Source: Arenibacter echinorum (GTDB lineage Bacteria; Bacteroidota; Bacteroidia; Flavobacteriales; Flavobacteriaceae). From it: a DNA stretch of 64,000 nt. Location: positions 558,001-622,000 of the forward strand of contig NZ_QLLN01000002.1 in NCBI RefSeq assembly GCF_003259375.1, given 5' to 3'. A model generated the notes under the pieces. The model saw only the letters and a program-made list of their open reading frames with translations, searched no databases and was not told where the DNA came from. A program made the position numbers and the translations under genes. Of this stretch, positions 13,340 through 21,623 are shown piece by piece. Numbering within the stretch: position 1 is the stretch's first letter; the number at the start of each line of letters is the position of its first letter.

Positions 13340-15607
13340 TTAACGTATTACTGTAATAGTACCTTTCTTCAAAGTTTCCTTGGCATTTTTTATGGTGTAA
13401 TAAAATACCATGTTTTGCTTCGGAAATTTCATGGAAGCTTCTGGCCAATTGTTCTTATATTGTTTTTGACTTAGTACTTCCTCCCCTTTGTCGTTATAGA
13501 TAATAACTGAGATATTGGGGTCTTTAGTATATGTATTGGGAATAATCCATTGATCGTTATAGCCGTCCCCGTTGGCAGTGATTACATTTGGGATGCCAAA
13601 AGTGTCTTGATAGGAGGCGGTAAATGATTTGGAAACCTCGCAATTGTTTATAGTTGCCGTTACCATATAACTTCCTTCCTGGGTTATGGAAACAGTGTCC
13701 GTATCACTTAGCAAAACATTGTTTTGGTCGTACCATTTGTAACTTGTGGCCCCACTGGCTGAGATAATCTTACTTCCTCCTTCGGGAAATACCACTTCAT
13801 TGTTGGTGGTACTAAGGGCTATCAAGGAATCGTCCAAGGGAGAAATAACGATTTCATTGGATCTAAGATCACAACCGTTTTTCTGTACTACTAGTTGATA
13901 GGTTCCTGCTGCGCTAACCGACAATGATTCGCTCGAGGTATTTAAATTTACCCCATCTTTAAACCAATCAAAGCTTTCACCAGTTAGTGCAGTGGTGGTT
14001 GAAATGTCTATAGTCTCGCTTGAATTGCAGATTACGGTACCAGTAGATGATATGGTTAAGGTTTCGTTGGTCAATAAACGCACGGCTAAGGCATTGGAAG
14101 TTGAAGTAAAACTGTCCAGCGTACCTTGAACTTTATATTCTCCGTTTTCACTGGTATTGGTTAAACTGATACTACTTCCATTGGCAGTTGGTATATTGGC
14201 ACCGTCCTTAGTCCATTGGTAGGAGAAATTGCTTTTTAAATCTGCAGTTACATCGGTTTTAGTACCATCCGATAATACGGCATTGATTCTACCGACCTCT
14301 ATGGCCACACTTGTATTAATACAATCGGTATATTCTGTGGTATAATTGGTAATTAGTTCAAAGGAATCAGGGTTTACCACCGTAGTTGTTTCCGTGTTTT
14401 TGGTCGCTGAAGTACAGGCACCGCCGCTTAGGGTAACTTCCGCATAATAGTTACCTACTGCATTTGCGGTATAGGTACTACTTGTTGCCCCAGGAATTAA
14501 AGTGTTGTCCTTATACCATTGGTAGGTTACGGAGGTAGCATCTGAAGATGCAATTAAATTGGCAGTTGCTCCAGGTAAGATGACCATATTGGCCGGGTTG
14601 TCCCTGGAGACGGTAAAAAGTCCGGCATTGGTAATGCTAATGGCATTGGAAGTTTCTGTACAAATACCATCTCCCTGTATTTTTACAGAATAGTCGCCAG
14701 GAAAATTGGCATCATTGGTATCTATGTTATAGGTATAGGCTCCTAAGGTACTTGGTTGAATTATGGTGGATCCTTTGTACCAGGTGTAGGCAAGGTCTGG
14801 GTAGTTCATGTTGGCCTCAAGGGGCGCATAAGTCTCTCCTGAACATAAGGCAGTTTCCGCAGGTGGATTCAAGGCCAAGCCTACGCTGGTTCCAATTTCA
14901 ACCTCAATGGAGAGCGATTGGGTATTGGCCGACCCTGAACAGGTTGACCCGTAATCCAATTCTACAACATAATAGCCGCTCTCGGAGACTTCAATGGAGG
15001 ATCCGCTTCCACTACTGGTAAAGGGCGATGTATTCTTGTACCAATTATACCGATAAGTTTCTGGGTTAGGTACATTGTATACTTCCAAGGTGGTTGTACC
15101 TCCATTACAGAGTTGTATTTTCTGTGCTGGTGGTGCTCCAGTGTCGCCCATTTCCCTGATGGCCAGTGTAGAGTTGAAGTCTATATAATACATTTCAAAG
15201 GCATCCGAAACAGGACTTGTTTTTGCCGGACTTGTACTCCTCACCCTAAATCTGTAAGCATCTCCCCTAGTATCTGTAGGCAGTGCAAATGAAAATTCAA
15301 AGTCAAAATCGGAATTCTTATCCGCTACCCTGGCCAATTCCTTGGGAGTGCCAAAGGAACCAGTGGCATCGGATAATTCCAACACAAATTCATTGTCACT
15401 ATTTACATTAGGTAGCCATGTGAAGTTTATGTAGTATTCGTTAAAGGTTGCAGATGCACAGGCAGCTGTCCAAACCGAATTGCCCGCTAGATTTGGGTTG
15501 TCGGCAGGAGTAGGTTTGTTCAGGGTCTGGGCTAAAATTGAATTTGTACCCAACAGCATCAAGGTAAGAACGAAAATTAGTAGGTTATTTTTTTTGTTCG
15601 GGTTCAT
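13340..15607 (-). CDS. Secreted Ig-like repeat protein with gliding-motility (CHU_C, T9SS type B) C-terminus
   Basis: 755 aa. The signal peptide is residues 1-26 (hydrophobic LLIFVLTLMLLG, cleavage near ILAQ). The body holds several Ig-like/PKD-like domains with recurring YxWYKD and GxYxVxV patterns (for example near residues 185-215, 275-310, 360-395 and 545-580). The last 85 residues carry the gliding-motility-associated C-terminal domain: a PNVITANGDGYND motif, then W.IP, then IYN..G..V, ending in KGTITVIR. Family knowledge marks this as a T9SS type B sorting signal, so the protein should be secreted and held at the cell surface. It is the first gene of the minus-strand adhesin operon, 6 bp before the SprF-like gene. 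Its ligand cannot be read from sequence. Confidence 0.85.
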   Translation of the reverse strand: MNPNKKNNLLIFVLTLMLLGTNSILAQTLNKPTPADNPNLAGNSVWTAACASATFNEYYINFTWLPNVNSDNEFVLELSDATGSFGTPKELARVADKNSDFDFEFSFALPTDTRGDAYRFRVRSTSPAKTSPVSDAFEMYYIDFNSTLAIREMGDTGAPPAQKIQLCNGGTTTLEVYNVPNPETYRYNWYKNTSPFTSSGSGSSIEVSESGYYVVELDYGSTCSGSANTQSLSIEVEIGTSVGLALNPPAETALCSGETYAPLEANMNYPDLAYTWYKGSTIIQPSTLGAYTYNIDTNDANFPGDYSVKIQGDGICTETSNAISITNAGLFTVSRDNPANMVILPGATANLIASSDATSVTYQWYKDNTLIPGATSSTYTANAVGNYYAEVTLSGGACTSATKNTETTTVVNPDSFELITNYTTEYTDCINTSVAIEVGRINAVLSDGTKTDVTADLKSNFSYQWTKDGANIPTANGSSISLTNTSENGEYKVQGTLDSFTSTSNALAVRLLTNETLTISSTGTVICNSSETIDISTTTALTGESFDWFKDGVNLNTSSESLSVSAAGTYQLVVQKNGCDLRSNEIVISPLDDSLIALSTTNNEVVFPEGGSKIISASGATSYKWYDQNNVLLSDTDTVSITQEGSYMVTATINNCEVSKSFTASYQDTFGIPNVITANGDGYNDQWIIPNTYTKDPNISVIIYNDKGEEVLSQKQYKNNWPEASMKFPKQNMVFYYTIKNAKETLKKGTITVIR

Positions 15608-15832
15608 GAGATGTTGTAGTTAGGGGTTACTACCAGCTTTTATTGTTGATAATTGTCAGATAACTTTTTACAAGTTTTGGCAATACATTGAGTTACAAAG
15701 TATTCAAATACAAATATGTTATATAATTATAATACTGGAAATTTAAAGTTGTAAGGGTATTTAAATCTGTTGTGAAACCCACTTTATTGTATGCTATGCG
15801 CATTTTATCATCGGCTTTACCCGCATTTTGCC

Positions 15833-15840
15833 TACATTTG
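15833..15840 (+). promoter_or_regulatory. Bacteroidota -7 promoter element for glnS
   Basis: TACATTTG matches the TAnnTTTG consensus and sits 18 bp before the glnS ATG. A good ribosome site (AGGAG at 15851-15855) lies between them and helps fix the start. No clear -33 TTTG was found. Confidence 0.55.
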
Positions 15841-15858
15841 CGCATCAAAAAGGAGAAT

Positions 15859-17544
15859 ATGAGTGAAGCACTAAAATCACTGAATTTCATTGAGCATATC
15901 GTTGAGGAGGATTTAAGGAACGGCTTTCCAAAGGAGAAGCTAAGATTTAGATTTCCACCTGAGCCAAATGGCTATTTACACATTGGTCATGCGAGCTCAA
16001 TTTGCCTTAATTTCGGTTTGGGTTTAAGGTACGGGGCTCCTGTTAATTTACGTTTTGATGATACCAATCCGGCCAAGGAGGAACAGGAATATGTAGATGC
16101 CATTAAGGAGGATGTAGAGTGGCTTGGTTATGAATGGGATACGGAGTGTTTTGCTTCGGATTACTTTCAACAGCTTTATGACTGGGCAATCGATTTAATA
16201 AAAGTGGGTAAGGCCTATGTAGACAGTCAAACTTCAGAGGAAATTGCCGAGCAAAAGGGGACCCCCACAGAGGCGGGTACTCCAAGCCCTTTCAGGAATA
16301 GGTCCGTGGAGGAGAATCTGCAGTTATTTCAAGGGATGAAGGAAGGTAAGTTTAAGGAAGGGGAGCATGTTTTAAGAGCAAAAGTGGATATGGCTTCTTC
16401 CAATATGTTGATGCGCGATCCCATAATGTACCGCATTTTGTATAGGGCACATCACAGAACAAATACCGATTGGTGTATTTATCCTATGTATGATTGGACA
16501 CATGGAGAGAGCGACTATATTGAGCAGGTTTCGCATTCCTTGTGTACGCTGGAATTTGCTATGCACCGGGAGCTTTATGATTGGTTTTTGGACCAAGTGG
16601 TAGATAAGGATTTGGTACGGCCAAAACAAAGGGAGTTCGCAAGGAGAAATTTTAGCCATACCGTTGTGAGTAAGCGCAAGTTGCTTCAATTGGTGGACCA
16701 GGGATTTGTAAAAGGGTGGGACGATCCCAGAATGCCTACGATTTCTGGATTGCGAAGAAGGGGCTATACCCCTGAGTCCATCAGAAATTTTGCGGATATT
16801 ATTGGTATCGCCAAAAGGGACAACGTTGTGGATGTTTCTTTGTTGGAATTTCATGTTCGGGAACATTTGAATAAAATTGCACCTAGGGTTATGGGTGTTT
16901 TAAATCCGTTAAAGGTTGTATTAACGAATTATCCAGAAGGGGAAGAAGAATGGCTTGAGGCGGAAAATAACCCTGAGGATGAGGCGGCTGGCTATAGACA
17001 ACTACCATTTTCAAGGGAATTGTATATTGAACAGGAAGATTTTAAGGAGGAGGCAAATAGAAAATTCTTTAGACTAAAGCTCGGTGGTGAGGTGCGATTA
17101 AAGAATGGATATATCATAAAGGCCGATTCCTGTACGAAAGATACCGATGGGAATATTATTGAGGTGCAATGTACCTATGACCCCAAGAGCAAGAGTGGAA
17201 GCGGTACAGAAGAAAGCCTAAGAAAGGTTAAGGGAACTTTGCACTGGGTTTCTGCAAAGCATGCCCTTAGCGCAGAAGTAAGGTTGTATGATCGCCTTTT
17301 TACGGATGAAACGCCGGATGCACATAAAGACAAGAATTTCTTGGATTTTATTAATCCCGATTCGTTGCAGATTATCTCGGCCTTTGTTGAACCAAGTTTG
17401 GCAGATGCAAAAATTGGGGATCGCTTTCAATTTCAACGAATGGGTTATTTTAATTTGGACCCGGATAGCAAATCGGAAAAATTGGTTTTTAACAGAACCG
17501 TTGGTCTAAGGGATACTTGGGCCAAAATTCAGGAAAAAAATTAA
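15859..17544 (+). CDS. glnS: Glutaminyl-tRNA synthetase
   Basis: 561 aa from the ATG at 15859, close to the usual bacterial GlnRS length. It charges tRNA-Gln with glutamine in the cytoplasm. The class I HIGH signature is at residues 41-44 within PPEPNGYLHIGHA, and the KMSKS equivalent is VVSKRK near residue 270. The anticodon-binding beta-barrel region follows (DFIN.DS, IGDRFQFQRMGYF..D near the end). The frame stays open upstream to an ATG at 15772, but the AGGAG ribosome site, the promoter placement and the family N-terminus (SEALKSLNFIEHIVEEDL) favour 15859. It is followed by a strong terminator, so it is likely a single-gene unit. Confidence 0.97.
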   Translation: MSEALKSLNFIEHIVEEDLRNGFPKEKLRFRFPPEPNGYLHIGHASSICLNFGLGLRYGAPVNLRFDDTNPAKEEQEYVDAIKEDVEWLGYEWDTECFASDYFQQLYDWAIDLIKVGKAYVDSQTSEEIAEQKGTPTEAGTPSPFRNRSVEENLQLFQGMKEGKFKEGEHVLRAKVDMASSNMLMRDPIMYRILYRAHHRTNTDWCIYPMYDWTHGESDYIEQVSHSLCTLEFAMHRELYDWFLDQVVDKDLVRPKQREFARRNFSHTVVSKRKLLQLVDQGFVKGWDDPRMPTISGLRRRGYTPESIRNFADIIGIAKRDNVVDVSLLEFHVREHLNKIAPRVMGVLNPLKVVLTNYPEGEEEWLEAENNPEDEAAGYRQLPFSRELYIEQEDFKEEANRKFFRLKLGGEVRLKNGYIIKADSCTKDTDGNIIEVQCTYDPKSKSGSGTEESLRKVKGTLHWVSAKHALSAEVRLYDRLFTDETPDAHKDKNFLDFINPDSLQIISAFVEPSLADAKIGDRFQFQRMGYFNLDPDSKSEKLVFNRTVGLRDTWAKIQEKN

Positions 17545-17602
17545 TATCAATTTAGCTTATACCTTTTGATATAACAATTGGTATTTTCTATAAAAATCGA
17601 AG

Positions 17603-17634
17603 ACCACAGCTCGCATATGCTGTGGTTTTTTTTT
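17603..17634 (+). terminator. Rho-independent terminator after glnS
   Basis: A perfect stem ACCACAGC / GCTGTGGT encloses an 8-nt loop and runs directly into a tract of nine T. It lies about 60 bp after the glnS stop. Confidence 0.9.
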
Positions 17635-17919
17635 GGGCGAAGGTAATTCTATAACAATTGGTGTTTTGAGGTGCTGTAGGGCCTTTAATTAGTTTTTGGT
17701 TGAAATATTATCCATTTGGGCAGTTTGGATCAAAAGTTTGATGGATAGCGTCAATTAGTGATCTTTCTTTCCATTAACTTTGGGTTTTACGCCCTTAGTA
17801 AAATTTCAGCACACAGAATTTCAATTATGGATGTTTTCATCAATTTTGAAAAATAGAAGGAGTGGAAATTTAAATGGGGTACCTTAATATATTATTAATA
17901 ACAACATAAAAATATAATT
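17635..17919. other. Intergenic, probable promoter region of the YtxH triad
   Basis: No gene is seen here. The last 40 bases before the YtxH-like start are very AT-rich (AATATATTATTAATAAC and similar). I did not find a convincing TAnnTTTG box, so an alternative sigma factor could serve this stress-type operon; that is only inference. Confidence 0.3.
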
Positions 17920-18249
17920 ATGACAAACGATAGTGGAAATACTTTATTAGCTTTATTAACAGGTGCTGCCATAGGTGCAGGAATTGGAATTTTGTATGCA
18001 CCTGATAAAGGGACCAAAACTAGAAAAAGGATCAAGAAGAAGGCCATGGAGACAACCGATGATCTAACTAGTAGAATATCCCATGCAAAAGAGGAGCTTA
18101 CCAAAACGGCGGAGGCCAAGAAAGTGGACTTCGAGCAAAAGTTGGAAGAGACTATTTCCAATATGAGCTACAAGGCAGACGACATTATAAGTGCCCTGGA
18201 AAAGAAGTTGGCCGATCTTAAGAATAAGAATGCACAACTGCAAAAATAA
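17920..18249 (+). CDS. YtxH-like small membrane-anchored protein
   Basis: 109 aa. An N-terminal glycine-rich hydrophobic segment (residues about 8-28: LLALLTGAAIGAGIGILYAP) is followed by the DKGTKTRKRIKKKA motif typical of YtxH proteins, then a charged helical tail rich in Lys and Glu to the end, probably coiled coil. YtxH-domain proteins are short envelope proteins often linked to general stress; no biochemical role is established from sequence. It begins a three-gene cluster with a holin-like protein (11 bp on) and a DUF6327-like protein, so the three likely work together at the inner membrane. Confidence 0.8.
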   Translation: MTNDSGNTLLALLTGAAIGAGIGILYAPDKGTKTRKRIKKKAMETTDDLTSRISHAKEELTKTAEAKKVDFEQKLEETISNMSYKADDIISALEKKLADLKNKNAQLQK

Positions 18250-18260
18250 GGGAGGACTAT

Positions 18261-18605
18261 ATGGCCTTAGAGGAAATTAGGGAAAATCTTTCTGAAGTTG
18301 ATGGGGATATACGATCGTATTTAGAAAATACCGGAGAGTATTATAAGCTCCAAGGGTTTAAGATAGGAATGCGGAGCATGACCATTTTTGCCAAGATGTT
18401 GATGTTGGGAAGTATTGCCTTGCTTGCATTATTTATGTTGTCTTTTGCCGCTGCTTATGGGATCGGGCTATGGTTGGAAAATACTTTTTTAGGATTTTTG
18501 TTCGTGGGACTGTTTTATAGTTTGGTTGGAATTGTATTTTATTTATACCGAGATCTATTGGATAAGCCTATGCTAAAGAAGTTTTCGGAATATTATTTTG
18601 ATTGA
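18261..18605 (+). CDS. Phage-holin-family (superfamily III-like) membrane protein
   Basis: 114 aa. A short amphipathic N-terminal region (LEEIRENLSEVDGDIRSYLENTGEYYKL) precedes two hydrophobic segments, about residues 43-67 and 75-95. This layout matches the 'phage holin family' proteins (PF07332-like) that Flavobacteriia commonly carry beside YtxH proteins. No phage genes are nearby, so the name reflects homology rather than a lysis role; a membrane-stress role is more likely by context. Spacing to neighbours is 11 and 6 bp, consistent with one transcript. Confidence 0.75.
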   Translation: MALEEIRENLSEVDGDIRSYLENTGEYYKLQGFKIGMRSMTIFAKMLMLGSIALLALFMLSFAAAYGIGLWLENTFLGFLFVGLFYSLVGIVFYLYRDLLDKPMLKKFSEYYFD

Positions 18606-18611
18606 TGAATT

Positions 18612-18827
18612 ATGGCAAAGCAAGTTTTTACTTCTTTTGATGAAATAGATCAAAGGTTGGCTATTTTAAAATTACAAAGGGAAATTGACAAGGAGCAGTT
18701 GAGACTGCACGTCAATAGGACAAAGGCTAACTTTTATCCTACCAATTTGTTGGGGGGGGTTAGTGGAATAGCCCAGAAATTAATTATCTCCTTTGTGGCA
18801 AATAAAATATTGAAGAGATTTAGCTAG
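18612..18827 (+). CDS. Small DUF6327-like protein
   Basis: 71 aa. The first part is helical and charged (FTSFDEIDQRLAILKLQREIDKEQLRL), followed by a short Gly-containing hydrophobic C-terminal segment ending in a basic tail (NKILKRFS). I place it in DUF6327 from its position behind YtxH and holin-like genes and its N-terminal pattern, with moderate certainty. The codons for Leu-Gly-Gly-Val contain a run of eight G (18752-18759 region), unusual in this AT-rich sequence and a possible slippage site. Confidence 0.6.
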   Translation: MAKQVFTSFDEIDQRLAILKLQREIDKEQLRLHVNRTKANFYPTNLLGGVSGIAQKLIISFVANKILKRFS

Positions 18828-18846
18828 GTCCTTTATCAGGCTAAGT

Positions 18847-18894
18847 AAAAAACCTTTTACGACTTGTATTATACAAATTGTAAAAGGTTTTTTT
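18847..18894. terminator. Bidirectional terminator between the YtxH triad and the SPFH gene
   Basis: Stem AAACCTTTTAC (18850-18860) pairs with GTAAAAGGTTT (18880-18890), with A-rich sequence on the left and a T-tract on the right. It therefore serves both the plus-strand triad and the convergent SPFH gene. Confidence 0.85.
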
Positions 18895-18917
18895 ATTGAT
18901 GTGTTAATCTATTTACT

Positions 18918-19847
18918 CTATTTGGGGTCTTTCTTTTTGTTTTGCGTTTTCATAGATTCCCCAATCATGTTACTGGCCGTAAAGGAGGCCACCATATTGT
19001 TTAGCATGTCGCTTCCCGCCTGTGGCGAATTGGGTAACAATATTAAATTGGTGTTGGTGGCTTCACCAATAGATTGCAGTGTATCATAATGCTGCGTAAC
19101 CACAATGAGGGCAGAGGCTTCTTGGGAGTTTATACCCACTTTGTTCAGTACTTCTACAGATTCCTCCAATCCACGTGCAATTTCCCTACGTTGATCTGCA
19201 ATTCCTTGTCCTTGCAATCTTTTGCTTTCAGCTTCCGCCTTTGCCTTTTCAACGATTAGGATACGAGCCGCATCACCTTCAAACTGTGCCGCAATTTTTT
19301 CCCTTTCGGAGGCATTAATGCGGTTCATGGCTTCTTTTACCTGTGCATCCGGGTCAATATCCGTTACCAAGGTCTTTATAATATCATAACCATAATCCAA
19401 CATGGCATCTTGAAGCTCTGTTTTTACTGCTATAGCGATATCGTCTTTTTTTACGAAAACGTCATCCAACTTCATTTTCGGAACTTCGGCGCGGACAACA
19501 TCGAACACGTAGGAGGTTATTTGGTCATGTGGATATTCCAATTGATAAAAGGCTTCGTACACTTTGTTCTTTAGAACAACATATTGTACGGATATTTTAA
19601 GTTTTACAAAGACATCGTCCAAAGTTTTGGTCTCAACAATGACATCCAATTGTTGAATTTTAAGCCCAACACGGGCCACAATACGATCGACCAACGGAAT
19701 TTTCATCCCTAAACCGGAAGTGCGTACGCTATTGAATTTTCCAAAACGTTCAATAATAACAGCTGTCTGTTGCTTTACTGTAAAGAATGAAGAAAAAAGG
19801 ATAACAAAACCGATAAGTAATAACGGTATAAGTAAGAATGAACCCAT
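18918..19847 (-). CDS. SPFH/band 7 (stomatin/QmcA-like) membrane protein
   Basis: 309 aa. One N-terminal transmembrane segment (residues about 3-24) is followed by the SPFH domain: QQTAVIIERFGKFNSVRTSGLG, then LKIQQLDVIVETKTLDD, continuing to about residue 190. A coiled-coil, Ala/Glu/Lys-rich stretch follows (AEAESKRLQGQGIADQRREI) and then the conserved STQ-type C-terminal region (ALIVVTQHYDTLQSIGE). SPFH proteins form ring-like membrane scaffolds and affect membrane-protein quality control. No NfeD partner gene lies beside it in this window. It is a single gene, ending at a shared terminator. Confidence 0.88.
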   Translation of the reverse strand: MGSFLLIPLLLIGFVILFSSFFTVKQQTAVIIERFGKFNSVRTSGLGMKIPLVDRIVARVGLKIQQLDVIVETKTLDDVFVKLKISVQYVVLKNKVYEAFYQLEYPHDQITSYVFDVVRAEVPKMKLDDVFVKKDDIAIAVKTELQDAMLDYGYDIIKTLVTDIDPDAQVKEAMNRINASEREKIAAQFEGDAARILIVEKAKAEAESKRLQGQGIADQRREIARGLEESVEVLNKVGINSQEASALIVVTQHYDTLQSIGEATNTNLILLPNSPQAGSDMLNNMVASFTASNMIGESMKTQNKKKDPK

Positions 19848-20001
19848 GATTTAGTGTTTAGAATTAGCTAATGAATTTACAAAAGACTTTGTAGATATGT
19901 GACAATTTTGGTAAATATGTTACAAATCTGATGATATACACTAAAATAGTGCTCTACTTATTTACTAAATAGATATTGGGCAGTCTACTAAACTCGCTAT
20001 T

Positions 20002-21513
20002 TTAAAGCTCTGCTATGGCCGTTTTTATTCTATTAATACAATCCGTTTTTCCTATTAGGGCCATAATGTCGAAAATATGGGGCCCCTTCATTTCACCAAC
20101 AATAACCAAGCGTAGTGGTGGCATCACTTTTCCAAAGGATAGATCATTTTCAGAAATCCATTGTTTTACTTGGGTTTCAAGATTTTCCGATCCAAAGTTA
20201 TCTGTACCTTCCAATAGGGATAGCAATTGGGTCATAATGGCAGCAGTATCTTCTTTCCACTGTTTCTTAACCGCTTTTTCATCGTAGACACTAGGAGCCA
20301 AAAAGAAGTAATTTCCCAATTCCCAAAAATCGTTGACAAATGTGGCACGTTCCTTAATTAGGGCAACTACTTGTTTTACATAATCCGCGTTATTTTTATC
20401 CTTTGGAATGTCTAGCCCCTTATTTTTTAACATTAGCATAAATGCATTGGCTAGATCAGTATTGTCCTGAATTTGCATGTAGTGCTGATTATACCATTTG
20501 GTTTTGTCAGGGTCAAAACGTGCTCCCGATTTGTTTACCCTTTCCAGGCTGAAAGCGGAAACCAACTCTTCCAGGGAAAATATCTCTTGTTCCGTACCGG
20601 GATTCCAGCCCAATAGGGCCAAAAAGTTGGTTACGGCTTCCGGAAAATACCCTGCCTCCCTGTAGCCGATGGAATTGTTCCATGTGAGCGGAAAAACGGG
20701 AAAGCCCATTTTTTCTCCATCCCTTTTACTAAGTTTTCCTTTGCCCACGGGTTTCATTATTAAAGGTAAATGAGCAAATTTTGGAGCTTCCCATCCAAAC
20801 GCATCGTATAATTGCTGGTGGAGCGCCAAAGATGGTAACCATTCCTCGCCACGAATTACATGTGTAATGTCCATTAAATGGTCATCCACTATATTGGCCA
20901 AATGGTAGGTGGGCATGCCGTCGCTTTTAAACAAAACCTTATCGTCCAAAGTATTGGTATCTATTTTAATATCGCCCCTTATAAGATCGGTTAAATGTAA
21001 TTCGGCGTCCTGAGGTGTTTTGAATCTTATTACATATTCTTCCCCTGCTTGTATTTTGGCTTTAGTTTCCTCTGGACTTAATGACAATGAATTGGAAAGT
21101 TTTAACCTATTGTGATAATTGTATATGAAGGTTTTTCCCTTTTCTTCATGGTCTTTTCTATGAAAATCCAGATTTTCACTAGTATCGAAGGCGTAATAGG
21201 CATGGCCCTTTTCGATAAGGCTATCCGCATATTTTTGATAGAGCTCTTTTCTTTCGCTTTGCCTGTAGGGGCCATAGCGGCCATCTTTTCCTGGGCCTTC
21301 ATCGTAAGGTATATTACACCAATTTAAGGCGTCTATTATATATTGTTCTGCCCCTTCTACATACCTATTTTGATCGGTATCCTCAATTCTTAGTATAAAG
21401 TCGCCCTTATGTTTTTTGGCGTACAAATAATTGAATAATGCGGTTCTAACACCGCCTATATGTAGAGGTCCAGTTGGGCTTGGAGCAAAGCGAACTCTTA
21501 CTTTCTTGGTCAT
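20002..21513 (-). CDS. gltX: Glutamyl-tRNA synthetase
   Basis: 503 aa. It charges tRNA-Glu in the cytoplasm. The HIGH motif appears as HIGG (residues 18-21) in FAPSPTGPLHIGG, and KLSKRDG near residue 260 is the KMSKS equivalent. The anticodon-binding C-terminal part (ATFVNDFWELGNYFFLAP, then FGKVMPPLRLVIVGE) is complete. Length fits the family. The start is supported by the upstream -7 element and the family N-terminus. Together with glnS in this window it shows that the organism has separate GlnRS and GluRS enzymes. Confidence 0.97.
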   Translation of the reverse strand: MTKKVRVRFAPSPTGPLHIGGVRTALFNYLYAKKHKGDFILRIEDTDQNRYVEGAEQYIIDALNWCNIPYDEGPGKDGRYGPYRQSERKELYQKYADSLIEKGHAYYAFDTSENLDFHRKDHEEKGKTFIYNYHNRLKLSNSLSLSPEETKAKIQAGEEYVIRFKTPQDAELHLTDLIRGDIKIDTNTLDDKVLFKSDGMPTYHLANIVDDHLMDITHVIRGEEWLPSLALHQQLYDAFGWEAPKFAHLPLIMKPVGKGKLSKRDGEKMGFPVFPLTWNNSIGYREAGYFPEAVTNFLALLGWNPGTEQEIFSLEELVSAFSLERVNKSGARFDPDKTKWYNQHYMQIQDNTDLANAFMLMLKNKGLDIPKDKNNADYVKQVVALIKERATFVNDFWELGNYFFLAPSVYDEKAVKKQWKEDTAAIMTQLLSLLEGTDNFGSENLETQVKQWISENDLSFGKVMPPLRLVIVGEMKGPHIFDIMALIGKTDCINRIKTAIAEL

Positions 21514-21530
21514 GAAGTATTATTTTTGCG

Positions 21531-21538
21531 CAAAGATA
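21531..21538 (-). promoter_or_regulatory. Bacteroidota -7 promoter element for gltX
   Basis: On the minus strand the sequence reads TATCTTTG, a match to TAnnTTTG, 17 bp before the gltX ATG. Confidence 0.55.
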
Positions 21539-21623
21539 CATAAAGCGTTCTATTTTGGGATTCGGATTTAGGTCCTTTGGGACTAGATCGCTTTTTTGTA
21601 CCTTGGTTATAAAATGATCTATT

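Noticed and set aside
15772-15858. Upstream ATG as glnS start
   Set aside because: It lies before the promoter-like element and adds 29 residues not seen in GlnRS; the AGGAG site supports 15859.
16372-16866. 164-codon minus-strand reading frame
   Set aside because: Shadow of glnS with no recognisable features.
18261-18605. Prophage signal from the holin-family gene
   Set aside because: No other phage genes are nearby, and holin-family proteins beside YtxH proteins are a normal chromosomal arrangement.
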